DNA of 64,000 bases from Streptococcus sanguinis (GCF_900475275.1 NZ_LS483364.1:1116001-1180000), one strand, 5' to 3'. Shown: positions 9,454 to 19,131, counted from the stretch's first letter. The notes: generated by a model from the sequence alone, not told the origin. Made by a program: numbers and translations.

Positions 9454-10146
9454 TTAAAGAATATTGACAACATAATCAAACAGAGCTAAGTCTCCTTCTC
9501 TGGAGCCAAACAAGAACTCTGGGTGCCATTGGACGCCAAGGAAAGGACTGCCGTCAGTAGAAGTGATGGCTTCAATAATCTTATCGCGAGGATCATAGGC
9601 GATGACTTCTAGGCCAGCAGCTAAATCCTTGATACTTTGGTGGTGGAAGGAGTTGATTTCGGATGCTGGTCCATAGATTTCGTGCAGAATAGAACCATTC
9701 TTGGTCACCATGCTTTGGGTTGTGTACTCAGCAGAGCTATCTTGCCAATGATCTTCAATATCTTGATGAAGCGTACCGCCTAAAGCGACATTATAAAGTT
9801 GGGTTCCGCGGCAGACAGTGAAGATTGGTTTATTTTGGCGGCGAGCTTCCTTGATTAAAGCTAACTCAAAAATGTCTCGCTTGAGTAAATAATCATCGCT
9901 GTCAATGGTTTTCTCTTCTCCATAGAATTGCGGACATACATTCTGACCGCCTGTGATGATTAATTTATCGACAATGGAAACATACTGTTTAGCCATTTCT
10001 TCATCACCGATTGGCAAAATCATTGGAATTCCGCCAACTTCTTTGACACCCTCAACGAATCCTGTCGCTGTATAGCTCATATGGATGAAGTGATCGTCTG
10101 GGATTTCTCTTTCATTTCCGGTTATTCCAATAATAGGTTTACTCAT
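9454..10146 (-). CDS. Class I glutamine amidotransferase-like hydrolase (peptidase C26)
   Basis: A 230-residue protein of the PuuD/gamma-glutamyl-GABA hydrolase type. The nucleophile is C112 in TVCRGTQLYN and the partner residues are H208 and E210 in GVQWHPEF; the oxyanion segment is ITGGQNV. It probably hydrolyses a gamma-glutamyl compound, but no substrate genes are nearby. It follows rex by 24 bases and likely shares its transcript, as in S. pneumoniae, which would tie its expression to the NADH/NAD ratio. Confidence 0.88.
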   Translation of the reverse strand: MSKPIIGITGNEREIPDDHFIHMSYTATGFVEGVKEVGGIPMILPIGDEEMAKQYVSIVDKLIITGGQNVCPQFYGEEKTIDSDDYLLKRDIFELALIKEARRQNKPIFTVCRGTQLYNVALGGTLHQDIEDHWQDSSAEYTTQSMVTKNGSILHEIYGPASEINSFHHQSIKDLAAGLEVIAYDPRDKIIEAITSTDGSPFLGVQWHPEFLFGSREGDLALFDYVVNIL

Positions 10147-10170
10147 AGAGTGTTTAATACCTCTTTCAAA

Positions 10171-10818
10171 TTAATAATCATTTTTTCTCATGAAGTAGAG
10201 CAAAGTCTGCAGTTCGCTAGTCAGGTCAACATACTGGACGACCACATCCTTAGGCAGGGATAGGTTTACAGGTGAGAAACAGAGAATGCCCTTGACACCA
10301 GCCTGAACTAAGATAGATGCGACTTCTTGAGCTTTTACGCTAGGTACAGTTAGGATGGCAGTTTGCACATTTCCTGACTGTATTTTTTCTTTGATTTGGG
10401 AAATTCCATAGATAGGAATCCCATCGCTGGTTGTGCTGCCAACTTCTGGATGGTCATCTGTGTCAAAAGCCATTACAACCTTCATTTTATTGCGCTCATG
10501 AAAACGATAGTGCAGCAGAGCCCGCCCCATATTACCAACGCCAACAATCATGACATTGGTAATAGCATTGTCGTTCAAGAGGTCAGCAAAAAAGTTCATC
10601 AATTTCTTGACATCATAACCAAATCCTCTGCGGCCAAGCTCACCGAAATAAGAAAAATCTCGTCTGACAGTAGCAGAGTCAATACCAATGGCTTCTGCAA
10701 TTTGCTTGGAGTTTGCTTTTTCAATCTTCTCAGCATTAAACCGTTTAAAAATACGATAGTAGAGCGATAGCCTTTTAGCAGTTGCTCGAGGAATTGTAGT
10801 ATTTTTTTCAGTTTTCAC
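10171..10818 (-). CDS. rex: Redox-sensing transcriptional repressor Rex
   Basis: A 215-residue Rex. An N-terminal winged helix (about 10-75, with [18 protein letters not shown] as recognition region) is followed by a Rossmann domain with GVGNMG (93-98) that binds NADH/NAD. Rex releases DNA when NADH is high and controls fermentation and redox genes such as those for lactate, ethanol and formate metabolism. Start is a GTG at 10818 with AAAGG upstream; this aligns with the pneumococcal protein. Probable autoregulation: TTGTGA repeats lie at the start. Confidence 0.95.
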   Translation of the reverse strand: MKTEKNTTIPRATAKRLSLYYRIFKRFNAEKIEKANSKQIAEAIGIDSATVRRDFSYFGELGRRGFGYDVKKLMNFFADLLNDNAITNVMIVGVGNMGRALLHYRFHERNKMKVVMAFDTDDHPEVGSTTSDGIPIYGISQIKEKIQSGNVQTAILTVPSVKAQEVASILVQAGVKGILCFSPVNLSLPKDVVVQYVDLTSELQTLLYFMRKNDY

Positions 10819-10820
10819 AA

Positions 10821-10871
10821 AATCACAACCTTTCTAATTCTATTTTATAGGAAGTTTGTGAAAAAATCAAC
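10821..10871 (-). promoter_or_regulatory. Possible Rex operator half-sites upstream of rex
   Basis: Rex sites read TTGTGA-N6-TCACAA. The minus strand just ahead of the rex start has TTGTGATTTTGTGA (two direct half-sites), and the plus strand at 10856-10871 has TTGTGA followed by TCAAC. Neither is a full palindrome, so this is a candidate only. Confidence 0.35.
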
Positions 10872-10942
10872 TAATTAAAGATGTTTAATGCACTAAAAAA
10901 GAAAAGAGTGAAAGTTTAAGTTATGTTGCAGTTGCGAAGAGA

Positions 10943-11164
10943 TTAGTCCTGATAGGGAGTTAAGTCTAACTGGTACATCTGGCGGTACAAGTCTCCAATT
11001 AGCCCTGCAAAAGGCAGCTGGTGTCCCTTATACGTAACAGAAAGCACCTTGAGCGAGTCAGGAACTGTGACACAGCCAGAGAAGGCGAGAAGAAATTCGT
11101 CGAAGTCTTCATAGGTAAGTGTTCGTTTTACCTTATATGAGTCCAAATAGGTCAGTTCAACCAT
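10943..11164 (-). CDS. DUF4649 family small protein
   Basis: A 73-residue protein beginning MVELTYLDSYKVKRTLTYED. I recognise it as a short streptococcal protein classed DUF4649, with no known role. It has mixed alpha/beta composition, no membrane segment and no signal peptide. An AAAGGATTAAC ribosome site precedes the ATG. It lies between the DUF1831 gene and rex as in S. pneumoniae. Confidence 0.7.
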   Translation of the reverse strand: MVELTYLDSYKVKRTLTYEDFDEFLLAFSGCVTVPDSLKVLSVTYKGHQLPFAGLIGDLYRQMYQLDLTPYQD

Positions 11165-11249
11165 TGTTAATCCTTTCTTTGGGTTCGGTTAGTCTTTTCT
11201 TCAAGTGTTCTAAGTAGAAGTCAAGCTCGTTTTTTTAAGAGTCTAAATC

Positions 11250-11278
11250 AAAAAAGCAAAATTGCGAGAATCTTGCTT
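11250..11278 (-). terminator. Terminator after the DUF1831 gene
   Basis: On the minus strand AGCAAGATT-CTCGC-AATTTTGCT followed by a T run; it begins at the DUF1831 stop codon and closes the prs-nifS-DUF1831 transcript. Confidence 0.75.
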
Positions 11279-11624
11279 ATTGTGGTGTCTTTTCAAAAAT
11301 ATTTCTTTCAACCAGGCTATCCATCAAGAAATAAAATTTTTGCTGGATAATGTGATGGTCTTCTGATTTGAAAATATTAACCAAGCGCAGGCCTGATTTA
11401 TCAGTGATGTTGATTTTGAAACCATTCAAATCTTTATTGACGATGATTTTCAGCAGAAAACCATTTCCGCTGTTGGGAACAGTTTCCAGCAGACGAGAGA
11501 GTTCATAGTTTCCGACCTTGCTTTCCGCGAAAGTATTGTCGCGCAAGGTAAATTTCTTGACATTTGGGTGAAGTGAATAGGTATATTCACAGTTTGCTAA
11601 GCTAACAGATGTTTGAAAGGCCAT
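11277..11624 (-). CDS. DUF1831 family protein
   Basis: A 115-residue protein (MAFQTSVSLANCEYTYSLHPNVKK at its start, split here across its first strands) that matches the DUF1831 family of Lactobacillales. It is directly downstream of the NifS-like desulfurase with a one-base gap, a pairing conserved in S. pneumoniae, so a role linked to cysteine desulfurase or thio-modification is plausible but unproven. No membrane or export signals. Confidence 0.72.
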   Translation of the reverse strand: MAFQTSVSLANCEYTYSLHPNVKKFTLRDNTFAESKVGNYELSRLLETVPNSGNGFLLKIIVNKDLNGFKINITDKSGLRLVNIFKSEDHHIIQQKFYFLMDSLVERNIFEKTPQ

Positions 11625-11625
11625 C

Positions 11626-12738
11626 TTATCCTCCTAAAATTTCTTTTAATTTCTTTGTAAATGATTGAATCTCTTGCAGAGTCGTTTGGTCCGAAGTGCT
11701 GATCCGAATGGACTCATACAAGCGGTTGGAATCCTTGCCATACATAGCCTGCAAGACATGACTGGGTTGTATAGCTCCGGCTGTACAGGCTGAGCCTGTT
11801 GAAATGGAAAAGCCATTTAAATCCATTTGAAGCAGAAGTAGGTCATTCTTTTGATTGGGAAATCCCAAATTGATGACATATGGCAAGCTTGGCTGACTTT
11901 CATTTAAGTAATGTTCAATGTCCGATAAGTCAGCAAGTAAGCTGTCTTTTAAGTCTTGCGCATGCGCTAGATTTTCCTCAAGATGTTCCGTGCTATCTGA
12001 CAGAGCCGCCGCCATACCTGTGATAGAGATTAGATTTTCAGTTCCGGCCCGGTGTTTTTCTTCCTGGTCGCCACCGTGCATGAAATTGTCAAAATCCATC
12101 TTCTTGGCATAAAGGAAGCCAACGCCTTTGGGACCATGAAACTTATGCGCTGAAGCAGAGAGAAAGTCAATCCTTAGCTCGTCAGGGTAGATGGGAAGTT
12201 TACCAATTGCTTGGACAGCATCAACGTGAAAAGCAGCAGGATGTTCTTGCAGTAATTCACCAATTTCCTTAATGGGAAGGATAGCACCCGTCTCGTTATT
12301 AACCGCCATGACGGACACAAGAATAGTGTCAGGTCTAAGAGCCTTCTCAATATCCTCCGCTCGAATCTGACCATCTATCGGCTGAACAAAAGTAGCTTCG
12401 AAGCCAAATTTATCTACTAAGTACTCTACCACTTCTAAGATGGCATGGTGCTCAATAGCAGTGGTAACAATATGTTTTCCTTGGTTCTGGTGACGAAGGG
12501 CATAGCCTTTGATTACAGTATTATTGCTTTCAGTGCCGCCTGAAGTAAAAAGAATCTTATTGCTTTGAGTATGCAGGGCTTGAGCAATATCCTCACGCGC
12601 CTGTCTGAGCAGTTTACTAGCCTCTCGTCCATGGCTGTGCGTACTGGAAGGATTCCCAAAGACAGTCATCGTCTTGGTCATTGCTTGAATTGCAGCGAGC
12701 GACAAAGCAGTTGTAGCGGCATTATCTAAATAAATCAC
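11626..12738 (-). CDS. Cysteine desulfurase (NifS/IscS-like)
   Basis: A 370-residue class V PLP aminotransferase that takes sulfur from cysteine for thio-cofactors or tRNA thiolation. The PLP lysine is K199 (SAHKFHGPKG) and the sulfur-carrying cysteine C318 lies in STGSACTAG. GGTESNN and HVDAVQ are cofactor motifs. GTG 12738 (reading VIYLDNAATT) is chosen because AAGG lies eight bases upstream and it begins at the conserved DNAATT motif; an in-frame ATG at 12819 would lie inside prs. Ten bases after prs, so an operon. Confidence 0.9.
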   Translation of the reverse strand: MIYLDNAATTALSLAAIQAMTKTMTVFGNPSSTHSHGREASKLLRQAREDIAQALHTQSNKILFTSGGTESNNTVIKGYALRHQNQGKHIVTTAIEHHAILEVVEYLVDKFGFEATFVQPIDGQIRAEDIEKALRPDTILVSVMAVNNETGAILPIKEIGELLQEHPAAFHVDAVQAIGKLPIYPDELRIDFLSASAHKFHGPKGVGFLYAKKMDFDNFMHGGDQEEKHRAGTENLISITGMAAALSDSTEHLEENLAHAQDLKDSLLADLSDIEHYLNESQPSLPYVINLGFPNQKNDLLLLQMDLNGFSISTGSACTAGAIQPSHVLQAMYGKDSNRLYESIRISTSDQTTLQEIQSFTKKLKEILGG

Positions 12739-12748
12739 TCTGGTTACC

Positions 12749-13705
12749 TTATTTCTTTTGATAGGCAAAGAGTGGGCTGACTGGTTTTCTCTCTTGGATG
12801 CGGACAATGGCATCACCAATCAGTTCACTAGCTGTAATGTAGTGGAGATTCTTAGGTGTATTTTCTTTGGTATCAACAGAGTCTGTCACAAGAATTTCCC
12901 TGATAGGAGAATTATCTAGTAATTCTACAGCTTTATCTGCAAAGAGTCCATGACTAGATACGGCATAAATTTCTACTGCGCCTTCGCGGCTGACAATTTT
13001 AGCTGCTTCAGAGAAAGTCCGACCGGTATTTAAAATGTCGTCAATCAGAATAGCTTTCTTGCCTTCGACATCTCCGATGATATAGCCCTCAGAGCGACCT
13101 GCCTCGTCTTCGCCATAATCAATGATAGCGATAGGGGCATCCAGATATTCAGCCAGATTGCGAGCGCGTTTAACACCAGAGTTTTTAGGGCTGACGACAA
13201 CGACATCATCTCCCGTTAACCCCATATTGCAATAATGTTTGGCAAAGAGTGGGATAGTGAAGAGATTATCGACTGGGATATCAAAGAATCCTTGGACCTG
13301 CACGGCATGAAGATCCAGAGAAATCACACGATCTACGCCAGCGCCGACAAGCATGTTGGCAACCAGTTTAGCTGTGATTGGCTCGCGAGGGGCAGCAGTC
13401 CGATCCTGACGGGCATAACCAAAATAAGGCATGACAACATTAATCGTATTAGCACTGGCACGCTTGCAGGCATCAACCATAATCAAGAGTTCCATCAAGT
13501 GATTATTGACAGGGAAGCTAGTAGACTGAATGATGTATATATCATAGCCACGTACACTTTCTTCAATGTTAATCTGAATCTCGCCGTCCGAGAATTGGCG
13601 GGAGGAAAGTTTTCCCAAAGGAACCCCAGCAGCCTCAGCGATTTTTTCAGCTATGGAATGATTGGAGTTGAGGGAAAAAAGCTTCATATTTTTTTTATCT
13701 GACAT
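12749..13705 (-). CDS. prs: Ribose-phosphate pyrophosphokinase
   Basis: A 318-residue PRPP synthetase that makes PRPP from ribose 5-phosphate and ATP for nucleotide, His, Trp and NAD synthesis. Recognisable parts are [12 protein letters not shown], the flexible-loop region [29 protein letters not shown] and the PRPP loop. The PRPP loop reads DDILNTGRT instead of the usual DDMIDTAGT and the segment before it ([14 protein letters not shown]) lacks the usual lysine/arginine-rich signature, marking it as the divergent second-type Prs of streptococci. Operon with the NifS gene. Confidence 0.92.
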   Translation of the reverse strand: MSDKKNMKLFSLNSNHSIAEKIAEAAGVPLGKLSSRQFSDGEIQINIEESVRGYDIYIIQSTSFPVNNHLMELLIMVDACKRASANTINVVMPYFGYARQDRTAAPREPITAKLVANMLVGAGVDRVISLDLHAVQVQGFFDIPVDNLFTIPLFAKHYCNMGLTGDDVVVVSPKNSGVKRARNLAEYLDAPIAIIDYGEDEAGRSEGYIIGDVEGKKAILIDDILNTGRTFSEAAKIVSREGAVEIYAVSSHGLFADKAVELLDNSPIREILVTDSVDTKENTPKNLHYITASELIGDAIVRIQERKPVSPLFAYQKK

Positions 13706-13841
13706 GAGTTGGACCGTCCTCTTTTTGTGTCATTTCTATAATCTAATGCTCCATGAAATTTATATTTCAATAGGCTTTAGATTGCTACCTTTTATTTTAC
13801 CAAAAAAATTAGATTATTTCAGCTATTTTGTGGTCGTTGAT

Positions 13842-14405
13842 TTACAAGTTTTCAGAAAATCTTGCTATCTTGCTCTTGCCGGGTTTGTAGTCGATCTTGT
13901 GCTGTTTTAGGAAGTTGAGGAAATTTTCTTTTCCTTTTTCGAAATCTTCAACTTCGACTTCGAGTTCGAAGTCAGTTTTGCCCAAGTAGTGGCTCTCATC
14001 CAGAGCAAATAGACCGATTTCATTTTCTTTTTCATAGCGGATAGTCTCTAGAGAGCCTAGAATCTTCAAGTCTTGGATGGGAATTTCTTTCTGAAGCAGC
14101 GTCTCTAAAATCTCTCCCGTAGGAAATTCATTGTTCTGCAAAATGTTTTTGGTTTCTTCTGGTGTCAAATTCTGATTGAGTTCCAAGGATCCGACTTCTT
14201 GAGGAATCTTGAGCGTCAGCTCAGCTTCTCGATGGTTAAAAGTTCGTACTCGAAAAGCCATGTGGGCGTGTCGGATACTCTGCTGGTCTGACTCGATGTA
14301 GTGGTTGGTCTGGCTAATAGGCGAAATATCAGCAAATAATTGGAGCAGACGGTCGTGCTCTTCCTTGGTCAGCATGGTTTTGAATTCAATTTCTAAGTGA
14401 TTCAT
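13842..14405 (-). CDS. CYTH domain protein
   Basis: A 187-residue CYTH (adenylate cyclase CyaB/thiamine triphosphatase) domain protein. The ExExK signature is LEIEFK at residues 3-8, and paired acidic/basic strands follow (FRVRTFNHREAELTLKIP, FELEVEVEDF), building the triphosphate tunnel. Members hydrolyse triphosphates such as inorganic tripolyphosphate. ATG 14405 is preferred to 14411 because AAGG is eight bases upstream of it. It is divergent from relQ, an alarmone synthetase, an arrangement conserved in Firmicutes. Confidence 0.88.
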   Translation of the reverse strand: MNHLEIEFKTMLTKEEHDRLLQLFADISPISQTNHYIESDQQSIRHAHMAFRVRTFNHREAELTLKIPQEVGSLELNQNLTPEETKNILQNNEFPTGEILETLLQKEIPIQDLKILGSLETIRYEKENEIGLFALDESHYLGKTDFELEVEVEDFEKGKENFLNFLKQHKIDYKPGKSKIARFSENL

Positions 14406-14500
14406 TTTCATATCCTTTTCTTTTTTTTGAAAGCGATTTATGTTATAATAACAGTTGTGTTTATTTTATACAAAAAATAATGATATGACAAGGTAAGTGT

Positions 14501-15172
14501 ATGACAATAGAATGGGAAGAGTTTCTAGACCCCTATATTCAAGCAGTTGGAGAGCTGAAAATTAAGTTACGTGGGGTGCGAAAGCAATACCGCAAGCAGC
14601 AACGTCATTCCCCGATTGAGTTTGTGACTGGGCGTGTCAAGCCTATTGAGAGCATTAAAGAAAAGATGATTCTGCGAGGCATTCGCGAGGAGAATATTGA
14701 GCAAGAGATGCAGGATATCGCTGGCTTACGAGTCATGGTTCAGTTTGTCGATGATGTAGATGAAGTTTTAGAAGTCCTGCGAAACCGGACTGATATGCGC
14801 ATTGTTCAGGAGCGGGATTATATTAAAAACAAAAAAGCAAGTGGCTATCGGAGCTACCATGTGATTATAGAGTATCCAGTTGATACGATTAATGGTCATA
14901 GGCTTATTCTGGCTGAGATTCAGATTCGCACCCTTTCGATGAATTTTTGGGCTACGATTGAGCATTCTTTGAATTACAAGTATAAAGGAGAATTTCCCGA
15001 GGAGATCAAATGTCGCTTGGAAACGACAGCTAATCTTGCCTATCAGCTGGATGAGGAGATGGGAGAAATCCGTGATGCTATCCAGGAGGCGCAGGCTCTC
15101 TTTGATCCTCTTCACCGCAAGTTAAATGACGGTGTGGGAAATAGTGATGATACAGATGAAGAATACAGATAA
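14501..15172 (+). CDS. relQ: Small alarmone synthetase (GTP pyrophosphokinase)
   Basis: A 223-residue protein with only the RelA/SpoT synthetase domain; it makes (p)ppGpp from GTP or GDP and ATP. Seen: [24 protein letters not shown], the ATP-binding KASGYRSYH and [23 protein letters not shown] (two short parts of one motif). There is no HD hydrolase, TGS or ACT domain, so it is synthetase-only. An extended -10 (TGT-TATAAT near 14447) lies upstream. It overlaps nadK by 17 bases, heading a relQ-nadK-rluD-pta run. Confidence 0.93.
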   Translation: MTIEWEEFLDPYIQAVGELKIKLRGVRKQYRKQQRHSPIEFVTGRVKPIESIKEKMILRGIREENIEQEMQDIAGLRVMVQFVDDVDEVLEVLRNRTDMRIVQERDYIKNKKASGYRSYHVIIEYPVDTINGHRLILAEIQIRTLSMNFWATIEHSLNYKYKGEFPEEIKCRLETTANLAYQLDEEMGEIRDAIQEAQALFDPLHRKLNDGVGNSDDTDEEYR

Positions 15173-15974
15173 AAAAATAGCGATTATCCGCAATCGGAAA
15201 AGACAGAGTGAACAAGTCTATCAGGATTTGAAGCAGAAGCTTAAACAGAATGGCTTTATTTTAACTCCTAAGAATCCCGACATCGTGATTTCGGTGGGTG
15301 GTGACGGCATGCTGCTATCAGCTTTTCATATGTATGAAGAACAGCTGGATCGGGTCCGCTTTGTCGGTGTGCATACAGGGCATCTCGGCTTTTATACAGA
15401 CTACCGTGATTTTGAACTAGATAAACTTGTCGAAAACCTTAAATTGGATACGGGTGCTCAGGTTTCTTATCCAATTTTAAATGTCAAAATTACTTTTGAA
15501 AATGGTGATACGCGTATCATTCGTGCTTTGAATGAAGCAACAATCAAACGCTCGGATCGGACTATGGTGGCCGATGTCATTATCAATCGGGTTCATTTCG
15601 AGCGTTTCCGAGGAGATGGTATTTCTGTTTCTACTCCGACAGGCAGTACAGCCTATAACAAATCTCTGGGCGGAGCGGTATTGCATCCGACTATCGAAGC
15701 CTTGCAGGTGACAGAAATTGCTAGTCTCAACAATCGGGTTTATCGGACGTTGGGCTCGTCGGTCATTGTTCCTAAAAAGGATAAGATTGAGTTAGTGCCG
15801 ACCCGCAGTGACTATCATACTATTGCGGTTGACAATCAAACTTTCTCTTTCAAAAATATTGTCCGTATTGAGTATCAGATTGACAATCACAAGATACATT
15901 TTGTGGCTTCACCAAGCCATACCAGCTTTTGGAATCGTGTCAGAGACTCCTTTATTGGAGAGTGCCAGGAATGA
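15156..15974 (+). CDS. nadK: NAD kinase
   Basis: A 272-residue NAD kinase, which phosphorylates NAD to NADP. The GGDG motif is at residues 48-51 ([10 protein letters not shown]), and the NE/D and TPTGSTAYN motifs follow (about 119-120 and 154-162). ATG 15156 is inside the end of relQ and gives the 272-residue length of the pneumococcal protein; ATG 15147 is an alternative with slightly better ribosome-site spacing. It is translationally coupled to rluD by an ATGA overlap. Confidence 0.94.
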   Translation: MKNTDKKIAIIRNRKRQSEQVYQDLKQKLKQNGFILTPKNPDIVISVGGDGMLLSAFHMYEEQLDRVRFVGVHTGHLGFYTDYRDFELDKLVENLKLDTGAQVSYPILNVKITFENGDTRIIRALNEATIKRSDRTMVADVIINRVHFERFRGDGISVSTPTGSTAYNKSLGGAVLHPTIEALQVTEIASLNNRVYRTLGSSVIVPKKDKIELVPTRSDYHTIAVDNQTFSFKNIVRIEYQIDNHKIHFVASPSHTSFWNRVRDSFIGECQE

Positions 15975-16858
15975 GGTTTGAGTTTATTGCTGATGAGCAT
16001 GTCAAGGTAAAGACTTTTTTGAAGCGACACGAAATTTCCAAAGGCCTCTTGGCTAAGATAAAATTTTCCGGCGGAAACATTCTTGTCAACCATCAGCCTC
16101 AGAATGCTATTTATCTCTTGGATATTGGCGATAAAGTGACGATTGACATTCCTTCTGAAAAAGGATTTGAGAGTCTGAAAGCTGTTGATAAGGACTTGTC
16201 TGTCGTCTACGAGGATGAGCATTTCTTGGTTTTGGATAAACCGGCAGGGGTGGCCAGTATTCCCAGTGTTAATCATTCCAATACTATGGCAAACTTTGTT
16301 AAGGCTTACTATATTCGTCATGCCTATGAAAACCAGCAGGTGCATATCGTGACGCGTCTGGATAAGGATACAAGTGGGCTCATGCTCTTTGCCAAGCATG
16401 GCTATGCTCATGCCAGATTGGACAAACAGTTGCAGAAGAAGCTGATAGAAAAGCGCTATTACGCTCTAGTTCGGGGGACTGGTGACTTAGAAGAGCAAGG
16501 TGAGATTATTGCTCCGATTGGACGCAATCCTGAGAGTATCATTACGAGGCGCGTGACAGAGGATGGCAAGTACGCTCATACCAGTTATAAGATTATAGAG
16601 CAGTTCGGAGATGTCTATCTGGTGGATATCCATCTTCATACCGGGCGGACTCATCAAATCCGTGTTCATTTTTCACATATTGGCTTTCCGCTTTTGGGTG
16701 ACGACCTTTATGGTGGGAGTTTGGAACACGGAATAGAGCGTCAAGCTTTACATTGTCATTCTTTGAAATTTTATAATCCTTTTAGTGGTCAGGAAGTTGA
16801 GCGTGCCAGTCCTTTGCCAGAAGATTTTAAACAAGTTATTGAGAAATTAAAAGAATAA
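15971..16858 (+). CDS. rluD: RluD-family 23S rRNA pseudouridine synthase
   Basis: A 295-residue RluA/RluD family pseudouridine synthase. The catalytic aspartate is D131 in [14 protein letters not shown], and the later [11 protein letters not shown] motif is present. An S4-like N-terminal part (about 10-60, [17 protein letters not shown]) should bind RNA. The start overlaps the nadK stop as ATGA; the longer frame from 15929 is not needed. The exact target uridine is not provable from sequence. Confidence 0.9.
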   Translation: MRFEFIADEHVKVKTFLKRHEISKGLLAKIKFSGGNILVNHQPQNAIYLLDIGDKVTIDIPSEKGFESLKAVDKDLSVVYEDEHFLVLDKPAGVASIPSVNHSNTMANFVKAYYIRHAYENQQVHIVTRLDKDTSGLMLFAKHGYAHARLDKQLQKKLIEKRYYALVRGTGDLEEQGEIIAPIGRNPESIITRRVTEDGKYAHTSYKIIEQFGDVYLVDIHLHTGRTHQIRVHFSHIGFPLLGDDLYGGSLEHGIERQALHCHSLKFYNPFSGQEVERASPLPEDFKQVIEKLKE

Positions 16859-16881
16859 GAGATAAAGGAGTTTTAAGAAAC

Positions 16882-17859
16882 ATGAAAATTTTTGATTCAA
16901 TTCGTGAAGCCTTGAAGGATAAGGAAGTAAAGATTGTCTTGCCAGAGGGTGAGGAGCCACGGATTTTGCAAGCAACTAAACGCTTGGTGAAAGAAACCGA
17001 TATTACTCCAGTTCTTTTGGGGAATCCTGATAAAATCCGTATTTATCTAGAAATTGAGGGAGTAAAAGAAGGATATCAGGTTATTGATCCTTCAAACTGT
17101 TCCTGCTTTGAGGAATTGGTAGAAGCATTCGTTGAGCGTCGTAAAGGAAAAATCACTGCAGATGAAGCACGTCAGTTGCTCAAGGAAGATGTCAACTACT
17201 TTGGGGTCATGTTGGTTTATCTTGGTAAGGTTCAAGGGATGGTGTCTGGCGCGATTCACTCCACAGCAGCGACTGTTCGGCCGGCTCTTCAAATCATCAA
17301 GACCCTGCCTTGGGTTTCTCGTACTTCAGGAGCCTTCCTCATGGTGCGTGATGACGAACGCTACATTTTCAGTGACTGTGCCATTAATATCGATCCAGAC
17401 GCCAATATTTTGGCGGAGATTGCTGTTAACTCAGCTTTAACAGCACAAATTTTCGGTATCGATCCAAAAGTTGCCATGCTCAGCTATTCGACCAAGGGCT
17501 CTGGATTCGGTGAAAAGGTTGATAAGGTAGTGGAGGCGACTAAACTGGCTCAAGAAATGCGTCCAGACTTGGCTATCGATGGTGAATTACAGTTTGATGC
17601 AGCTTTCGTTCCTGCAACAGCAGAATTGAAAGCGCCTGGCAGCCCGGTAGCTGGTCAAGCGACTGTCTTTGTCTTTCCAAGTATCGAAGCTGGGAATATC
17701 AGCTACAAAATGGCAGAGCGTTTGGGCGGATTTTCAGCAGTAGGTCCTATCTTGCAGGGTCTTAACCATCCAGTTAACGACCTTTCTCGAGGCTGTAATG
17801 CGGATGATGTTTATAAGCTGACTTTGATTACAGCTAGTCAGGCTGTTGGTCATTATTAA
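16882..17859 (+). CDS. pta: Phosphate acetyltransferase
   Basis: A 325-residue Pta, converting acetyl-CoA and phosphate to acetyl phosphate, which acetate kinase turns to acetate and ATP. Recognisable segments are LPEGEEPRILQA, the SGAIHSTAATVRPALQ region and DGELQFDAAFVP. It lies 23 bases after rluD with a strong AAAGGAG site. In streptococci this pathway uses acetyl-CoA from pyruvate formate-lyase or pyruvate dehydrogenase and connects to pyruvate oxidase products. Confidence 0.95.
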   Translation: MKIFDSIREALKDKEVKIVLPEGEEPRILQATKRLVKETDITPVLLGNPDKIRIYLEIEGVKEGYQVIDPSNCSCFEELVEAFVERRKGKITADEARQLLKEDVNYFGVMLVYLGKVQGMVSGAIHSTAATVRPALQIIKTLPWVSRTSGAFLMVRDDERYIFSDCAINIDPDANILAEIAVNSALTAQIFGIDPKVAMLSYSTKGSGFGEKVDKVVEATKLAQEMRPDLAIDGELQFDAAFVPATAELKAPGSPVAGQATVFVFPSIEAGNISYKMAERLGGFSAVGPILQGLNHPVNDLSRGCNADDVYKLTLITASQAVGHY

Positions 17860-17909
17860 ACGATAGGAAACAATTGGAGGGCGTAAGCTCTCCTATTTTT
17901 CTTGCCTTA

Positions 17910-17918
17910 TGCTATACT
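17910..17918 (+). promoter_or_regulatory. Extended -10 immediately before mutY
   Basis: TGC-TATACT (TATACT 17913-17918) ends six bases before the mutY ATG at 17925. A start site seven bases after the -10 would fall on the ATG itself, so the mRNA would be leaderless. Confidence 0.5.
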
Positions 17919-17924
17919 AGATTT

Positions 17925-19085
17925 ATGTTAGATTTGAAAGAATACGAAATTGAGATGTGGCAGGCAGATAAAATTGCCTCTTTTCGTGAAAAATTATTGA
18001 CTTGGTATGATGAAAACAAACGCGACCTGCCTTGGCGCAGAACAAATAATCCTTATCATATATGGGTTTCTGAGATTATGTTGCAACAGACTCGGGTGGA
18101 TACGGTGATTCCTTACTATGAACGTTTTCTTGACTGGTTTCCGACAGTAGCTGACTTAGCACAGGCACCAGAAGATAGACTGCTCAAGGCTTGGGAAGGA
18201 CTGGGATATTATTCGCGGGTGCGAAATATGCAAAAAGCGGCCCAGCAGATAATGACGGCTTTCGCTGGGAAATTTCCTGATAGCTATGAAGGAATTGCTA
18301 GCCTCAAAGGGATCGGGCCTTATACGGCTGGTGCAATTGCTAGTATTGCCTTTGGACTAGCTGAGCCTGCGGTGGATGGCAATGTTATGCGGGTGCTGAG
18401 TCGATTGTTTGAAGTTGATTTAGATATTGGCCAACCTAGCAATCGGAAGGTATTTCAGACTATGATGGAGATTCTAATTGATCCAGATAGACCTGGAGAT
18501 TTTAATCAAGCGCTGATGGATCTGGGGTCAGATATCGAAGCTCCTGTTAATCCTCATCCAGAAGACAGTCCTGTAAAAGAGTTCAGCGCAGCTTATTTGC
18601 ACGGAACTATGGATAAATATCCAATCAAAGCACCTAAAAAGAAGCCAGTTCCAGTCTATCTGCAAGGCTTGATTATCGAAAACGAACAGGGACAGTTCTT
18701 GCTTGAAAAGAATGAAGCTGCTGGCTTGTTATCAGGTTTTTGGCATTTTCCATTGATTGAAGTTGAGGAATTTCAAACTGAAAATCAGATGTCACTTTTT
18801 GAAGTTGCTGAAAACCAGCCTAGTCTTGACTTGTCACCTCAAGAAAGCTTTGAGCAGGATTATGGTTTGATTGTTGATTGGCAGCGGCAGTCCTTTTCAA
18901 AAATTCAGCATATCTTCAGTCATCGTAAGTGGCATATTCAGCTGGCTTATGGCCGAGTTAAAGATAGTCAGCACGTAGCTGAGGGGGAGGTCTTGTGGCT
19001 TCATCCAGGAGACTTTGGCAATTACCCCTTTGCCAAACCCCAGCAAAAAATGTGGGAGTCCTTTCAGGAAGCTAGAAATAAGTAA
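17925..19085 (+). CDS. mutY: A/G-specific adenine glycosylase lacking the Fe-S cluster
   Basis: A 386-residue MutY, which removes adenine paired with 8-oxoguanine. Catalytic E50 (WVSEIMLQQTRVD) and D151 (AVDGNVMR) flank the helix-hairpin-helix LKGIGPYTAG (127-136). A C-terminal NUDIX-like 8-oxoG domain (about 242-380) has FWHFPLIE and HIFSHRKWH. The four cysteines that normally hold a 4Fe-4S cluster after ALMDLG are all absent, and the protein has no cysteine at all: a clusterless MutY, known in Lactobacillales. ATG 17925 aligns with the pneumococcal start; there is no clear ribosome site. Confidence 0.93.
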   Translation: MLDLKEYEIEMWQADKIASFREKLLTWYDENKRDLPWRRTNNPYHIWVSEIMLQQTRVDTVIPYYERFLDWFPTVADLAQAPEDRLLKAWEGLGYYSRVRNMQKAAQQIMTAFAGKFPDSYEGIASLKGIGPYTAGAIASIAFGLAEPAVDGNVMRVLSRLFEVDLDIGQPSNRKVFQTMMEILIDPDRPGDFNQALMDLGSDIEAPVNPHPEDSPVKEFSAAYLHGTMDKYPIKAPKKKPVPVYLQGLIIENEQGQFLLEKNEAAGLLSGFWHFPLIEVEEFQTENQMSLFEVAENQPSLDLSPQESFEQDYGLIVDWQRQSFSKIQHIFSHRKWHIQLAYGRVKDSQHVAEGEVLWLHPGDFGNYPFAKPQQKMWESFQEARNK

Positions 19086-19120
19086 AAAAATCTGAGACTT
19101 TTTTGTCTCAGATTTTTGAA
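19085..19120. terminator. Bidirectional terminator between mutY and the thioredoxin-like gene
   Basis: AAATCTGAGAC-TTTTTT-GTCTCAGATTT, an 11-pair perfect stem with A and T tracts on both sides, lies between two convergent genes. Confidence 0.9.
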
Positions 19121-19131
19121 TTGAATCAATT

